DNA of 64,000 bases, taken from Ischnura elegans. Lineage: Eukaryota; Arthropoda; Insecta; Odonata; Coenagrionidae. Position numbers and translations under genes: made by a program. The stretch lies in assembly GCF_921293095.1 (NCBI RefSeq), contig NC_060249.1, positions 85,261,907 through 85,325,906 of the forward strand. Direction: 5' to 3'. Each line of letters opens with the position of its first letter. Position 1 is the stretch's first letter. Below, piece by piece: positions 11,213 through 21,475 of the stretch. The notes under the pieces were generated by a model. That model saw only the letters and a program-made list of their open reading frames with translations, was not told where the DNA came from and did not search any database.

Positions 11213-13454
11213 TATGCATTGCTTAGGAATAATTACTCCTCATAGTTCTGTGAAACTTGACATTTAATTGAAATTTCCAAAACGAGGACTTTCGTTGAAT
11301 TTCTTGTCCAATTTGCGGAAATTAAATATGTTAACTGATATACATTTGATCTACATCGTTCAAAATGTTACATAGATTCTCGATTATGACGATTAGTTCA
11401 GTAATAGCCCATCCACCTTAGGAACATTATCCTATCTCAATTCATTTTTAGATTTCCTGGAAACTAAGAATAAACTATTAACATAGTAGATAATACAGTT
11501 ACTGGAATCATAGTGGTACAATTCCTGCAAAAATAAGTGTTAAAAACAGTTATTCCATTACATATAGGCTATTTCACTAATAAATTATCACATTCTTTGC
11601 TGTTTTCTGTCCATTTTATGAGCATATATTATTCACGTGATGGCAAGATTTATGATTCGTATTTTACCACATAAGTTGAATTTCAAATATATTATAAAGA
11701 TATCTTTTTTATTTTGCTATTTTATGGCTATTTAATAAAAATAGTGCCGTGGTCATTCACCATATATTGATACGATAAAGATTCATATTGATTATTTGCA
11801 ATGTGCTATTCCACGTTTGCTCCGATTTTTGTCAAAGCAATGTCCCATTTGTAGTGAAGTAGATACGGACATAGAATACATAGCTAGGAGGGTAAACCTC
11901 GATATGCCCAACGGCAAACTTTTCAGTTTGCATTGTGTGAACTAAAATGTTTGGTTTTATAAGTGGTACCATAAAACGTATAAATAAATCTCTCGTACGT
12001 CATTTTCACCAACTTTCCCGAGGAAATATTTCCGTTGCAATCCACCAATTATCCAGATCGGTGACTCACGGAGGAACAAGAAAGATAAGTCTTCTTCTAG
12101 AACACTTTTTCCCTCCAAAAATATCCACCAATTTCACCCACGGTGTGGAGTCAGCACATTTTCGGGTCCAACACCCACCAATTTGATATGAATTTCCACG
12201 TGGAAAAAACTCAAAAATCACAATGCCGCCATCAAAATGAGACAGGGCCTCTCGTTTGGAAGAAACTCCGTATTGATACGGGAAGTGCTCGGAGTGTCCT
12301 TCTACTCACAGGCTCAGTATGAACAGCCTACTTAGTCCAACCATTCAGACAGTTGAGACAGTATTCCCGCATGAGAAATGACGAAAAATATTTTGTGTAT
12401 CCATCCTTATTTCCGATCCCAGTTTCGACTGCGCAGTAATCAATTTTCAGGGTAACCTTACAAAATTAACACATTACATTCCACAATATAAGCCTTGGTC
12501 ACCTTAAAAAAGCATTGCTGTGCACTCAAAACCTAGGTCGGAAAATAAACGTAAGAGTTTGGTGACAACTTTAGCGGGTTAAAATTTCGTCATGACTGTG
12601 ACTAAGTTCCGAAGTTCAAATACTTCAACTATTGCCTTTTACTCCCGTACTCCAGATGGACTGCATTCACATTGATCACTACTAGTTCACTTTGAAAGTA
12701 GACTATTCAAACCATCCAGTTTTTCCTCTGAAACGAAATAGCTCTAGAAAAATGAGCCTTTTCCGCTGAGTGCAGAGTTATGGCAAAGTGCCACTATTCA
12801 AATCTATTGAGCATCAACTGTAATGTAGGGTAGGTAACCTGCGGGGGTGTATCTTCAGTATGGCAAGTATTGAGAGTTCTTGAGCAAACTATGCAATTAT
12901 TCTGAAAGGCTATGCCTCGTCTCCCTGGAGGGGCATTGGTAAATTAGCAAACGAGGAATTCCTTGCTCTAAATCCCACAAAGAGAGTAACGATTTCCTCT
13001 TTTGCTCGTCTCTTTAATGCCCTATTTAAGTTTCAGAATAATGCAACCATTTTTGTTTCCACCCCTTTGTTCCATTTTGATTCGATTCTGAAAAATGTCA
13101 TGGCGACACTTCCACAAGTGATTTGGAATCTAGTTTATACGGCGCACTAAAATCACATACCTATAACATTTCAATGTCAGGAATTGTTCACGAGCAAACT
13201 GGATAAAATTCCACGAACGCTAATAGATATTGCTCTGCTCATCACTTCCGTAACGGCTAGGACAGCAAAGACAGCCCCTGAAACAAAACAGAGAAGAAGA
13301 CATTCTTAGGATTGAGAAATCATTTGGATATTCCCGGTACAATGATTTAAACTAATTTATGACGATTTGAACACCATTCCACATAATTTTAATTATGTTG
13401 TTATAATAATAATACTGTATATATCCATTATGATATGATTATTTACTAATTTTT
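11213..13454. other. No gene recognised
   Basis: AT-rich DNA with a slightly richer stretch at 11950-12350. The 79-residue ORF at 11947-12186 has no recognisable motif. Confidence 0.4.
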
Positions 13455-13605
13455 TTATTTCAATTACCTCCGAAAACCGCACACTTAGGTCTTTACATCG
13501 GGAGGTTTAACAATTGGCAAGAGATAATCACATACATCCATGTCCTTGAAGGGGAAATCTTTCCTGGCGGGATTCGAACCCGCGACCAGGCCGATTGAAA
13601 TAGTT
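13455..13605 (-). mobile_element. tRNA-derived SINE, head partly lost
   Basis: On the minus strand a clear B box and T-arm (GCGGGTTCGAATCCCGC, pairing on itself) lie at about 13570-13586. They are followed by a body sharing the GACATGGATGTATGTGATTA-like stretch with the SINE at 18475-18617. The A-box half is not recognisable. The body ends in an A-rich GAAATAAAAAAAT near 13455. Confidence 0.65.
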
Positions 13606-14456
13606 TAAAATTGACAATGAATTTGATTCATATCCGTCGCATTGTTCCAAGCAAGATTGAAAAGGTTACGTTTATCAACAATCTTGGTAGGATAGCTAGT
13701 CAATATTCCAAAGTCCTTTTTCGTTTCTCATGGTTAACAAAGGATATTTATTTTCATTTGCATTACCTTAGATAGCCTAAGTATAATTTCAAGAATAATT
13801 ATGAATTAAGAGTCTTTGATGGAGAACAGCTCAGTTGAGCACGTAGCTGAGACGTTCTTGACCAGGAGAGGGAGGCACAAATTATATTTATGCGCCCAAA
13901 AACATGATGACTCAATTTCTGGAATACTTTAGGCACTGGCTATCACTACCGTCGGCCAAATGGTGACTGGTGAGTTTTAAGTGGACTATGGGAAGGATCG
14001 AGAATAGGACTGTAATGACTTTTCTTGGAAAAGAGGTTTGAGGGCTAATTCAGAGAAGTAGCAACATTCATTAGAATTTTCAGTGGTGTAACTTATTTTT
14101 TCATAAATGGGATAAATGACCATATAATATAAGTTACTATTTAAATAAAGAATACTATTTAAATAAAGAATAAAAGTTACTATTTATATTCAACGAGAAT
14201 GGGGTAAATATTACCGCTTAAATTCAACAATATTGGTAGATATAACGTAATATATTTATTTTTGAATATGAATTTTCATGGGAGTACGTCATCAAACTGG
14301 GGGAAAAGATTACCTTTAATTGTATTTCCCTCAATATCAAGAAGAAAAAAGTCTTTTTATGAATGCAAGGCTCAACCTTTATTTCTATTTTAGTGAAATA
14401 TTTCAGTGCGATATGGCCAATATTAATTATCTCTCTTAGAAATATTTACAGCCCTC
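13606..14456. other. AT-rich sequence, nothing recognised
   Basis: It contains only a short imperfect tandem duplication near 14140-14170 (ACTATTTAAATAAAGAAT twice). Confidence 0.4.
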
Positions 14457-14835
14457 AGCGATGCTCTTCACCAAGGTAGGCAGAGAATGATCCCTTAGAG
14501 GTTACAACACACCGGGGCCAGGAACCAAGCCCGTGGCTTATACGCCCGGTCACCCGGGGAGGGACTGGAGAGGAAGGAAAAAGGATAGAGGCGCCGTCGC
14601 GATGGGATCCCGCCGACGCCTCTGGGAGGGGATAGGAGCGGAAGGGAGGGGACGGGGAAAAACACCTCAACGCTACAGAGCGAAAAGGGCCCACTAAATA
14701 GCGAAACCAAGCATACGCAATTAATTTACCACCATCCCGAGGAGATTTTCCTATGAGGAAGAAAAATCCCAGATGGGAACAGTGGGAACCAAGGTAGGCA
14801 GTCAGCACCCCTCCTCAGGGGAAAGCATCGCCTCA
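14457..14835. repeat. GC-rich block with short inverted ends
   Basis: The block begins with GCGATGCTCTTC near 14459 and ends with the near-complement AAGCATCGC near 14830. It holds two copies of ACCAAGGTAGGCAG (near 14470 and 14789). An internal hairpin, GAGGCGCCGTCG facing CCGACGCCTC, lies near 14590-14622. A minus-strand frame of 117 residues is open across it but matches nothing I know. It could be a transposable element, a GC-rich repeat, or a decayed gene piece; I lean to a repeat. Confidence 0.45.
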
Positions 14836-15769
14836 GATTGGTTTAATATCCCATATTTTACATTCAGACTTTTTCTGGGGAATTGCCTTTTGCAGAACAT
14901 TAAGGACAAGAAATGGAGATGTGTTGTCTTTCAGATAAATTCCTCTTTTTAGTACTTACAGCTGATGTTGGCGATAAACGACGTCAAAGTAACGTTTTTT
15001 TTTCGTTATTTTGGCGTCAAATACAATGTCTAATATTTAAAAAATGTGTTATTCCATAAAAAAATGTTAGCATAGCTTATATTTGCAATAAAAAAATAAT
15101 CCAATGCTCCGTCCATAAATATAAATTCACAGTATGAAGTATTCGATGACATATTTTTTCAGAGATTTATTCAGGAAATTGGTGATAAAAATCAAAAGAT
15201 GTGTTTATATGATCAATTTGAATGAGTAACTTTATATGCATGAAGTAATTTAACATTTATCCCTGTTTTTTTATATAGCTGAAGGATAAATAGCTGATAT
15301 TGCTTTCCGAGGTTAACGCCTTCCGAGGTATTTCATTACCCAGGTGGTATTCTTTTACGCGGTTATGTAATTGGATTATGATACCGGCACTCCAGTACCT
15401 AGGAATTACTCTGACAAGTAACGCCTACCCAAAGGAGCGAATGAATGAATCCAGAGGAGTGGATAATTGCCTCCCGACGAATTGAGGTGATTACTTGAAT
15501 GCCTCCATACGTGCCTGATTACCTCGACAAATACAGGTGGATTTGAGAATACCGTTGTTTACCTATGTATTTGTCAGCAGAAGCGTGTCTACAACGTGTC
15601 GTGATACGCGTCATGTCCAAGGTGTGTAATAATAGCCTTGAAAAATCTATAGTCTAATGCAAAATGGGAAAACCTTACGTTTTCGTGGTTTTAATTGAGA
15701 TTCAATTTAAATTGCAAAATAATGAGAAAGTTTATCTGATTTTATGCATTCATTAGGAAATTAGGAAAC
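14836..15769. other. AT-rich sequence, nothing recognised
   Basis: No gene, RNA or repeat structure seen. Confidence 0.4.
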
Positions 15770-15895
15770 AAAATCCACGGAAGAGCGAAATGGTCCAAGG
15801 AAAGGAACTGCTCCCTCCCCCTCGTAAGAACGAGTGATATTCACACGCGTACGGCTAAGTCTAGGGTGAGATCTATCATCACCTATCAAAAACAA
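15770..15895. repeat. Short dispersed repeat, copy 1
   Basis: It shares a diverged block (GGCTAAGTCTAGGGTGAG here, GGCTAAGTCTGGGGTTAG at about 26569) and surrounding sequence with 26505-26615. It lies inside a minus-strand 89-residue ORF (15761-16030) that I do not recognise. Confidence 0.5.
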
Positions 15896-16046
15896 ATCTT
15901 CTTCTTGAAACACTTCGTGAGAGTACACACCGTCATAATCATTCATACAAAAGGATAAATTAAAATGCTCAGGCAGCTTACGAGCACTCCAAGCACCCGA
16001 GCAAAAATATCCTTCACACGCTGGGTTCATCAGGATACTTCTTCAC

Positions 16047-16260
16047 CTCTAGCCTCCTCGGTGGCGGCGGGATGAAGTCCTCGCCGCCTGTCAAACCGAA
16101 GGTCGTGAGTTTGAGTCCCACCAGGGTAAGTTTCCATACACAGGGCTTGGGAATTTTTAATCGTCCAACGTTTTTGTCCGTTAGAATTCTCCGTTGTAAA
16201 GGTATTTAATGTGCTTTTTTAGGTTGGTGAAGTTAAGTATAGTTAAATAAATGAATAAAA
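16047..16260 (+). mobile_element. tRNA-derived SINE
   Basis: The head has an A-box-like TGGCGGCGGGATGAAGT near 16061 and, about 45 bases on, a B-box GTGAGTTTGAGTCCC. About 140 bases of tRNA-unrelated body follow, ending in the A-rich tail TTAAATAAATGAATAAAA near 16260. Orientation is plus. Confidence 0.8.
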
Positions 16261-16958
16261 TACACACCTACATGCGAGAGTTACGTGAACACTTCGTCAC
16301 TTCATACAGAAATGGCGCTTTGATGAGCAAAGAATTTTTTTCTGAATGGGTGCATGTCTTAGTGGTTCGCATGACAAATTTAGACCTGTTCTCGCTACCG
16401 GTTTGTTTATACGAATTAGTGCAGTAAACTTATAGCGAATTTTTCGTTGAGATGGATAAATTTTAATAACGTACGGTCGTAAAACTCATTTCTTCGTTTT
16501 AGATAGTTTAATATCCTAAGGAAATCGTCCGTTCGTCGGAAGTTGACGAACGTTAACGGGGACTCTGCTCCTTCCAAGTCAACCACATGCACACAGTACC
16601 TATCTAGGCACTCGTCTACCGTCTGGCCACTAGTATACCTATATTGGAGCACACTTCAGCGCATTGCGACTCGAGTGAAGCTTTTGCAGAAGTTTGAATC
16701 ACAATATCTGGTGTGCTTTCTCCTCATTTATTTATCACATGCATTGTGAAAAATTGCTATTTTAATTTGCCGAGAAGAAAACTTATTAATAGATTTACTG
16801 TTTTTCTTCCATCCAAAAATAATCTCATTTGATTGATGGCTATGCGTATCTAATGGGTGGTGTATAAACGTTTAAAACGTTATAAACGATTAGATTCTGT
16901 TCTAAATGAGCTTCCCTTATTGTGAAAAACAAGTGCACCGCATCTCCCAGATTCTCAC
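16261..16958. other. No further exon recognised
   Basis: This lies downstream (minus sense) of the Beat-like exon and begins, in that sense, with a good splice donor. No later exon could be recognised. The overlapping ORFs at 16416-16749 on the two strands are unconvincing. Confidence 0.4.
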
Positions 16959-17256
16959 CCGGCGTCGCGGCGACATGTGAGGCCGCTCCCCGGACGCCCT
17001 CGTGCTTGGCGGGGCGCTGGTCCTCGAGGGAGGGCGGCGCGTACAGGATGGCTCGGATGACGCGCTGTCGCGGCCGCCCACGGAACTCGGCGCGGCAACG
17101 CAGCTCCAACACCCGCTTGGCACCCGGGTGCGAGGAGGAGGCGGGCGCCACCTTGAAGTGCGAAGCCTCCACGCGGAAGTGCAGGCCAAGGCGGGAAGTG
17201 AGGAGGCCGAGTTCATCGGGCCAGGGAGAGTAGTAGACGAGTGAGAAGCGATCCGC
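16959..17256 (-). CDS. Internal exon, Beaten-path (Beat)-like Ig domain
   Basis: On the minus strand a pyrimidine-rich acceptor ending TTTTCAG (AG at 17258-17257) opens a 298-base exon. It closes at a GTGAGA donor (GT at 16958-16957). The frame is open throughout and codes about 99 residues at high GC, unlike the AT-rich flanks. The peptide carries SRLGLHFRVEASHF followed, after a short insert, by LELRCRAEF. In insect Beat proteins the second Ig domain has the same order, L-G-L-x-F-x-V ... H-F ... L-x-C-x-A. Beat proteins are secreted or membrane-bound axon-guidance ligands of Side receptors. The exon ends in phase 1. Its tail (APPSLEDQRPAKHEG onward) does not resemble anything specific. No neighbouring exon was found, so introns are long or run outside the window. 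Exon call fairly sure; family call moderate. Confidence 0.65.
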
Positions 17257-18189
17257 CTGAAAATGGAGACGTCAGGATTGAAATCAGCTGATTAAGAGGG
17301 TTGTGAGGAAGACTTTTGGTTTACTGATTCAGGATTAATTAGGAATGAATAATCATTTTTCGTAAGAAATCTACTTATTATATTGACGACACTCTCAAGG
17401 CGTTTAAGCTTTGTAAACCTTCGAGACATTGATTTTAAAATTTCAGGTCAATCAGCTGGCTGAGTGGATTTTTCAGGCTTTATCTGCAGAAATTCTAACA
17501 TATCAATAAATACCAGTAACTTTTAATTTACTGCCAGTCGATTCAGAATTAATTAGGAGGGAGCAAGCATTTCCGACACTTTCAAGGCGTTTAAAATTTA
17601 CTCGCCTTAAAAAACTTAATCATTTAACCTTTAGGTCCATCTTAAATATCAATTTGAGAGCCTGGTTTTAACCCTTAATTCAGAAATTTGTAAAGTTTAC
17701 TTTCTCATAATTTATGCCATAGTTTGTAAGCAGTTTACATGACCATTATGAAGCAGGCTCAATTAAGTTGTTTCAAGCATTGATTAATATAGCTCAATTA
17801 TAGTTCACTAAAACGTATTGTAAACTATACGAGGCAAGACCGTTTTTAGGATTTGTCAGATTTTAATTGAAATAAATTTTCCATTCAACATAGAAAAACA
17901 ATAGGTCATTCTATAAGTAATATTATCAATAGCCGTGGCCTCGTTAACGACATACAGGAGTTAAAAACGCTTTTTTTCCATAAAATTTAAAAATGTTCAT
18001 ATTTCAGAAAATGAATTACTTTCTTAATTTTAATAATTGCATGTTTATTGCGAGAGCTTATTATTATTTTAAGTGAATTTAATCTCGAATTTCAGCTGGA
18101 ATAGAATTCGCTTTTTAAAAATCAAATTAAGGACTTATGCTAAATTGCTGTGATGTTCCTGACAAAAATATATGTTTTCTATTTTTCAG
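17257..18189. other. Presumed intronic/intergenic AT-rich DNA
   Basis: On the minus strand this is the intron upstream of the Beat-like exon. No other exon is recognised. Two TTTCAAGGCGTTTAA-like phrases (near 17393 and 17580) suggest a small old duplication. Confidence 0.4.
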
Positions 18190-18405
18190 ATACGTAGTAA
18201 TCATCGAACGTCAATCACTCGTTACCTGCTGTCCGTTGATGAACCACGCAAGCGAGGACATTGGGTTGGATTTAGAAGAAGTGCAGTTCCCAGAGATTGT
18301 GTCCCCGACGGAGTATGAGGATTGGAATCCTTCGACTATTGGATCGATCCGCGGTGGACCTGTGGAGAAGAATGGCAAGATGAAATAGGAATGAACGGCT
18401 AAAGG
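18190..18405 (+). CDS. Candidate terminal coding exon (unrecognised)
   Basis: A pyrimidine-rich stretch ending TTTTTCAG (AG 18188-18189) precedes a better-than-background GC stretch. It encodes about 65 residues ending in a TAG at 18386-18388; an AAAGG/GTAAGC donor-like site follows at 18406. The peptide is acidic then basic (DLEEVQFPEIVSPTEYEDW and later GGPVEKNGKMK). I do not recognise it. A second frame is nearly open too, which weakens the case. If real, it is a 3' coding exon spliced to a 3' UTR exon on the plus strand, opposite to the Beat-like exon. Low confidence. Confidence 0.25.
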
Positions 18406-18474
18406 GTAAGCTTATTTTTCTGTGAACCAATTGTAATAACAACAAACATCTCTTTCTTAACGTGCAAAGAATCT

Positions 18475-18617
18475 TATTTATTTTAAATGCACAAATAATC
18501 ATAGATTTTCATAAACAACCATGCCCTGGACCGAAGAAACCTATCCTAGCGGGACTCGAACCCGCAACCTCTTGTTTGGTACGCGAGGACGTTACCCCGC
18601 AGCCACCGAGGCCGGCA
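18475..18617 (-). mobile_element. tRNA-derived SINE
   Basis: On the minus strand the head reads GCCGGCCTCGGTGGCTGCGG from 18616 downward and contains an A box (TGGCTGCGGGGTA). About 45 bases later comes a canonical B box, GGTTCGAGTCC, in a T-arm GCGGGTTCGAGTCCCGC. The body continues with CAGGGCATGGTTGTTTATG and an A-rich end (TTTAAAATAAATAAG) near 18475. This is the best-preserved Pol III promoter in the window. Extra bases and poor stems exclude a working tRNA. Confidence 0.85.
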
Positions 18618-19117
18618 ATTTTCTGGACCAATTTGATAGGTTGACCACGTTGATAGATATTTTCCATGTCGAACTCATAATAACGTGTTAAGGTATGGGG
18701 AACAAAAACTTGGGCGTTATTTAGTTAAAGTAACACTTTAACTTTCTCTTTGGGTCAAATTTTGAACTTTACACTTTTTTACTTATTGTTATTATTTTTG
18801 CTTATATTTTTACTTATTAGAAATTCCGTTTTAAGGCCATGGTCTACGCATTTTAGCCCTTTCCAGATATACTGCAGTCATGAGTTAGTGATCATTTACT
18901 GTGATATTTCGATTTCATAGTGCCAAAAAATTGTTTGATATTACCTACTCACCTCTGAAACCAAGTTGGATTCAACCTGACCTGACCACAAATAAAGTAA
19001 CTTCCGTTTCATCGGTTTTGATATGAAATATACGACCAGAGCTGTGTCTACATACTCTCATTTGGGTACAACTGGATTTCATTATGGCTTTTATTTTTAT
19101 TTTGCTGTAGTGACATA
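18618..19117. other. AT-rich sequence, nothing recognised
   Basis: No gene or repeat seen. Confidence 0.4.
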
Positions 19118-19375
19118 TCGATGGCTAAGATCTAACAACGCGTGTCTCAAAATTTGTCTTGCCTGAATTAATGCTGCTAATACTATTAATAAACAATAAA
19201 ATTCTATCAAAAAATAACTCTTTGTTTGCAAATGTATGCTTCTTTTTTAGTTGTATGTATTTTTGGTTTTTAATTTCAGTTAAAATTACATAAAATTAAA
19301 AAAATAAATCGTTTTTTTTCCTCTCCTGAAAAGTTGCTATTTTTGAGGTAGGTGTTGTTATAACTTAGCCATCGA
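19118..19375. mobile_element. MITE with ~35-bp TIRs and TA duplication, copy 2
   Basis: The 258-bp second copy of the element at 3988-4240. Its termini TCGATGGCTAAGATCTAACA and (complement of the right end) TCGATGGCTAAGTTATAACA match each other closely, and TA flanks both sides. The inverted ends are better preserved than in copy 1. Confidence 0.88.
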
Positions 19376-19452
19376 TATGCATGCCCGTCATGCACACAAT
19401 GAATTCACACCCTACCCGTAGGTAACTGACGCTCTGTATCAAAATTTTAATC

Positions 19453-19965
19453 AACATCTATATAAAACCCTGCGATCCACCTCTAGGGTGTTTGGCAGGG
19501 GGTGATCAATCACCAGCATGCAATTGAATTCCCACATGCACACCACACGGTCCAAAAAACGTCACGCATAATTAAAAATTATACTACCACATGCTGTTAG
19601 AAATAATAATAAAATTCGGAAACATGCATTAAAGTATACATAAGTTAGTAGGCTAGACTACAAAGTCATGCAATCTATTTGAGAGTTCTAACGCTGCCGT
19701 TATAATCTCTTATTGATCGTGGAAAAAAAGACATTCTGAATCTGTCTGTTCTACAGTCTATCTCTCTTATTTTATTTACATGATCTGATCTACCGTAGTG
19801 TGATGGCGTTCGTAAGACATTGTTAACTTCGTCAGAGAAGGCACTGCTCTTGAATTTATCTAAAAGGTTTAGTCTATCTACCCAACACCCTCTACATTTA
19901 ACTTTATTATTGATTCTTGAAACGCGGGGAAAAGCATTTTTCAGATACTCTTAAACCAATCAAAA
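19453..19965 (-). pseudogene. 3' end of a CR1/L2-like LINE, decayed
   Basis: On the minus strand, codons upstream of a stop near 19674 read SDHVNKIREIDCRTDRFRM then SFFPRSIRDYNG. This matches in order the end of ORF2 in the preserved LINE (RSDKLREIFSRTDRYKNS, FFPRTIKDFN at about 62000-62090). After the stop, the 3' UTR has CACCCCCTGCCA and a GTGGATCGCAGGGTTTTATA stretch, parallel to the preserved element's CACCCCCTGCCA and GGCTTGCGGGGTATTATGTA. It ends in TAGATG-like sequence near 19453. The 5' end is truncated near 19965. Same LINE family or a close relative, long dead. Confidence 0.8.
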
Positions 19966-20339
19966 TCAGCCCTTTTAAAAATGAAAATTTATCGTTCTTT
20001 TTACATTTTAAATCACTATAATCGGCAAAACATTCTCCATTGGATTTAAAGGCAGAAAATATTCCCTTTCCTCCCCTCTTCCATCGTTATACACTTGGAT
20101 TCGCTCGTGTGAGTGTGCGCGTGGACGGGTAGAAGAGGGTGGAGTGGGAGGAGAGGAGGTCGAAATTGAAAGAAAGATGAAGGACGCTCGATTGGCGAAA
20201 TTAATCCGTGATCTCAAATTCAGAAAGAGAGAGCGAGCGCTTTTCCAGAGCACCACTAAATGGTCCGAAGCTCACCCTTCCCCTTCCCCGCCCATGGCAG
20301 CGGCCGAGCAGCGGATCCGTGCGACACCGGGGAAGCAAT
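19966..20339. other. Transition into GC-rich block, no gene
   Basis: AT-rich at first, then rising GC from about 20080 with GA-rich stretches. ORFs here are open on both strands (20008-20256 minus, 20144-20395 plus) without recognisable motifs. Confidence 0.4.
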
Positions 20340-20740
20340 TAGGGCGGGCTTTATGGCTGACCTTCCCTCACCTCACCCTCTCCCCATTCCATTGACTCAT
20401 AGCCTCCACAGAGAGAGCGAGAGAGTGAGGAGCGGAGAGGCTTTGACGCGATGGGAATGAGGCGTGAAAGAAACTCGTGAATAAGGTAACTCGGGCTGGA
20501 GGAAAGATAAGAAAGGGTGTGATGAAAGAAGCATATAGAACGGGACAGAAAAGACTAATATTTCGGGAATAGATTTTGGAGGAATTAAACCTTATAGATC
20601 CCATGGAATAAAACTAATCATCAATAGAATTAATTTGGTATTTAGCTTGCATCATCAACTCCATAGCTATATTGTGCAAATTATATCAATAACGATTTAT
20701 CTCATTCATTTAAATTTGGTCTTGTCAAATTAGGATATTT
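20340..20740 (+). repeat. Mosaic dispersed repeat, copy 2
   Basis: It contains, in order, CCTTCCCTCACCTCACCCTC, CATTCCATTGACTCAT, GGCGTGAAAGAAACTCGTGA, GACAGAAAAGACTAATATTT and TTTATCTCATTCATTT. The first three recur at 21323-21475 and the last two at 3077-3250. No protein recognised. Confidence 0.7.
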
Positions 20741-20897
20741 ATTCATAATACAATTACTCACAAAAATCATAATAATCTTAACAAATCTTCGCACAAAATT
20801 TTTAGGTAAATTTTACAATTTAGCAAATGAGTTAAATTGTGCTATTCCATTACATGGAAATTACAACCGTTAAAAATATAGGTCCTCCTGACCAAGC

Positions 20898-20932
20898 AAG
20901 CACCTCCTGAGCTCGTCAGGAGGTGCTTTTTT
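20898..20932. other. Perfect 13-bp hairpin followed by T6
   Basis: AAGCACCTCCTGA (20898-20910) faces TCAGGAGGTGCTT (20916-20928) across the loop GCTCG. The last stem bases run into six T (20927-20932). In bacteria this would be read as a Rho-independent terminator. In this eukaryotic setting it may be part of a small foldback element or a Pol III stop. Its role is unknown. Confidence 0.6.
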
Positions 20933-21099
20933 CGACAGATATAGTTAAGTAAAGGAAAAAATATTTACATAATACATGACAAAAACATGTATATGGTACT
21001 CAATTATTACAATCTATATCAATTTCTTTAGGTTACAGTTGATTTCTAGTGAGAGATTCTTGCATTTCCTTTTTGTTCCGAAATGATGAAGTCAGTTGT

Positions 21100-21475
21100 C
21101 TCACGGTGCTGGAACGCGCCGAAACGCCGTTCCAGCTTGGTTAACAAAATGCATATTAGTCAAATAACACTTTTATCAATTTTGGTGCCTCAAAATTTCT
21201 AACATAAACATTATTAGTCACAGTCCAAATATAAGATCTGGTACATATTAACTTTACTCATTTTATTTGCTCATTTTGGCAAATGTAATGAAGGAAAGGA
21301 AGCCGTATGATGCCTTTATGTTGCCCTCTCCCCTGACCTCACCCGTCTCATTCCATTGACTCATTGCCTCAATAGGTGAGAGAGTGAGAGGTACGGATGG
21401 ACTTTGACGGTATGGGAAAGAGGCGTGAAAGAAATTCGTGAATAAAGGGAACTCGGACTGGAGGAAGGATACGAA
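21100..21475 (+). repeat. Mosaic dispersed repeat, copy 3, with short hairpin
   Basis: A 9-bp hairpin (GCTGGAACG 21108-21116 facing CGTTCCAGC 21128-21136) opens the block. Then AACACTTTTATCAATTTTGG-type sequence matches 43100-43150, GGAAAGGAAGCCGTATGATG matches about 3427, and 21323-21475 matches 20345-20515 (CATTGACTCATTGCCTC, GGCGTGAAAGAAATTCGTGA). This places four window segments in one repeat family. Confidence 0.65.

Noticed and set aside
14455..14808. 117-residue minus-strand ORF
   Set aside because: Lies inside a block with inverted ends and duplicated ACCAAGGTAGGCAG; more likely a repeat. No recognised protein.
18540..18617. Functional tRNA gene
   Set aside because: A and B boxes are present but acceptor and anticodon stems do not form, and a SINE body follows. 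The same applies to 13566, 16051, 52410 and 52540.
20898..20932. Rho-independent terminator
   Set aside because: The surroundings are clearly eukaryotic with no bacterial gene nearby, so it is kept only as a hairpin of unknown role.
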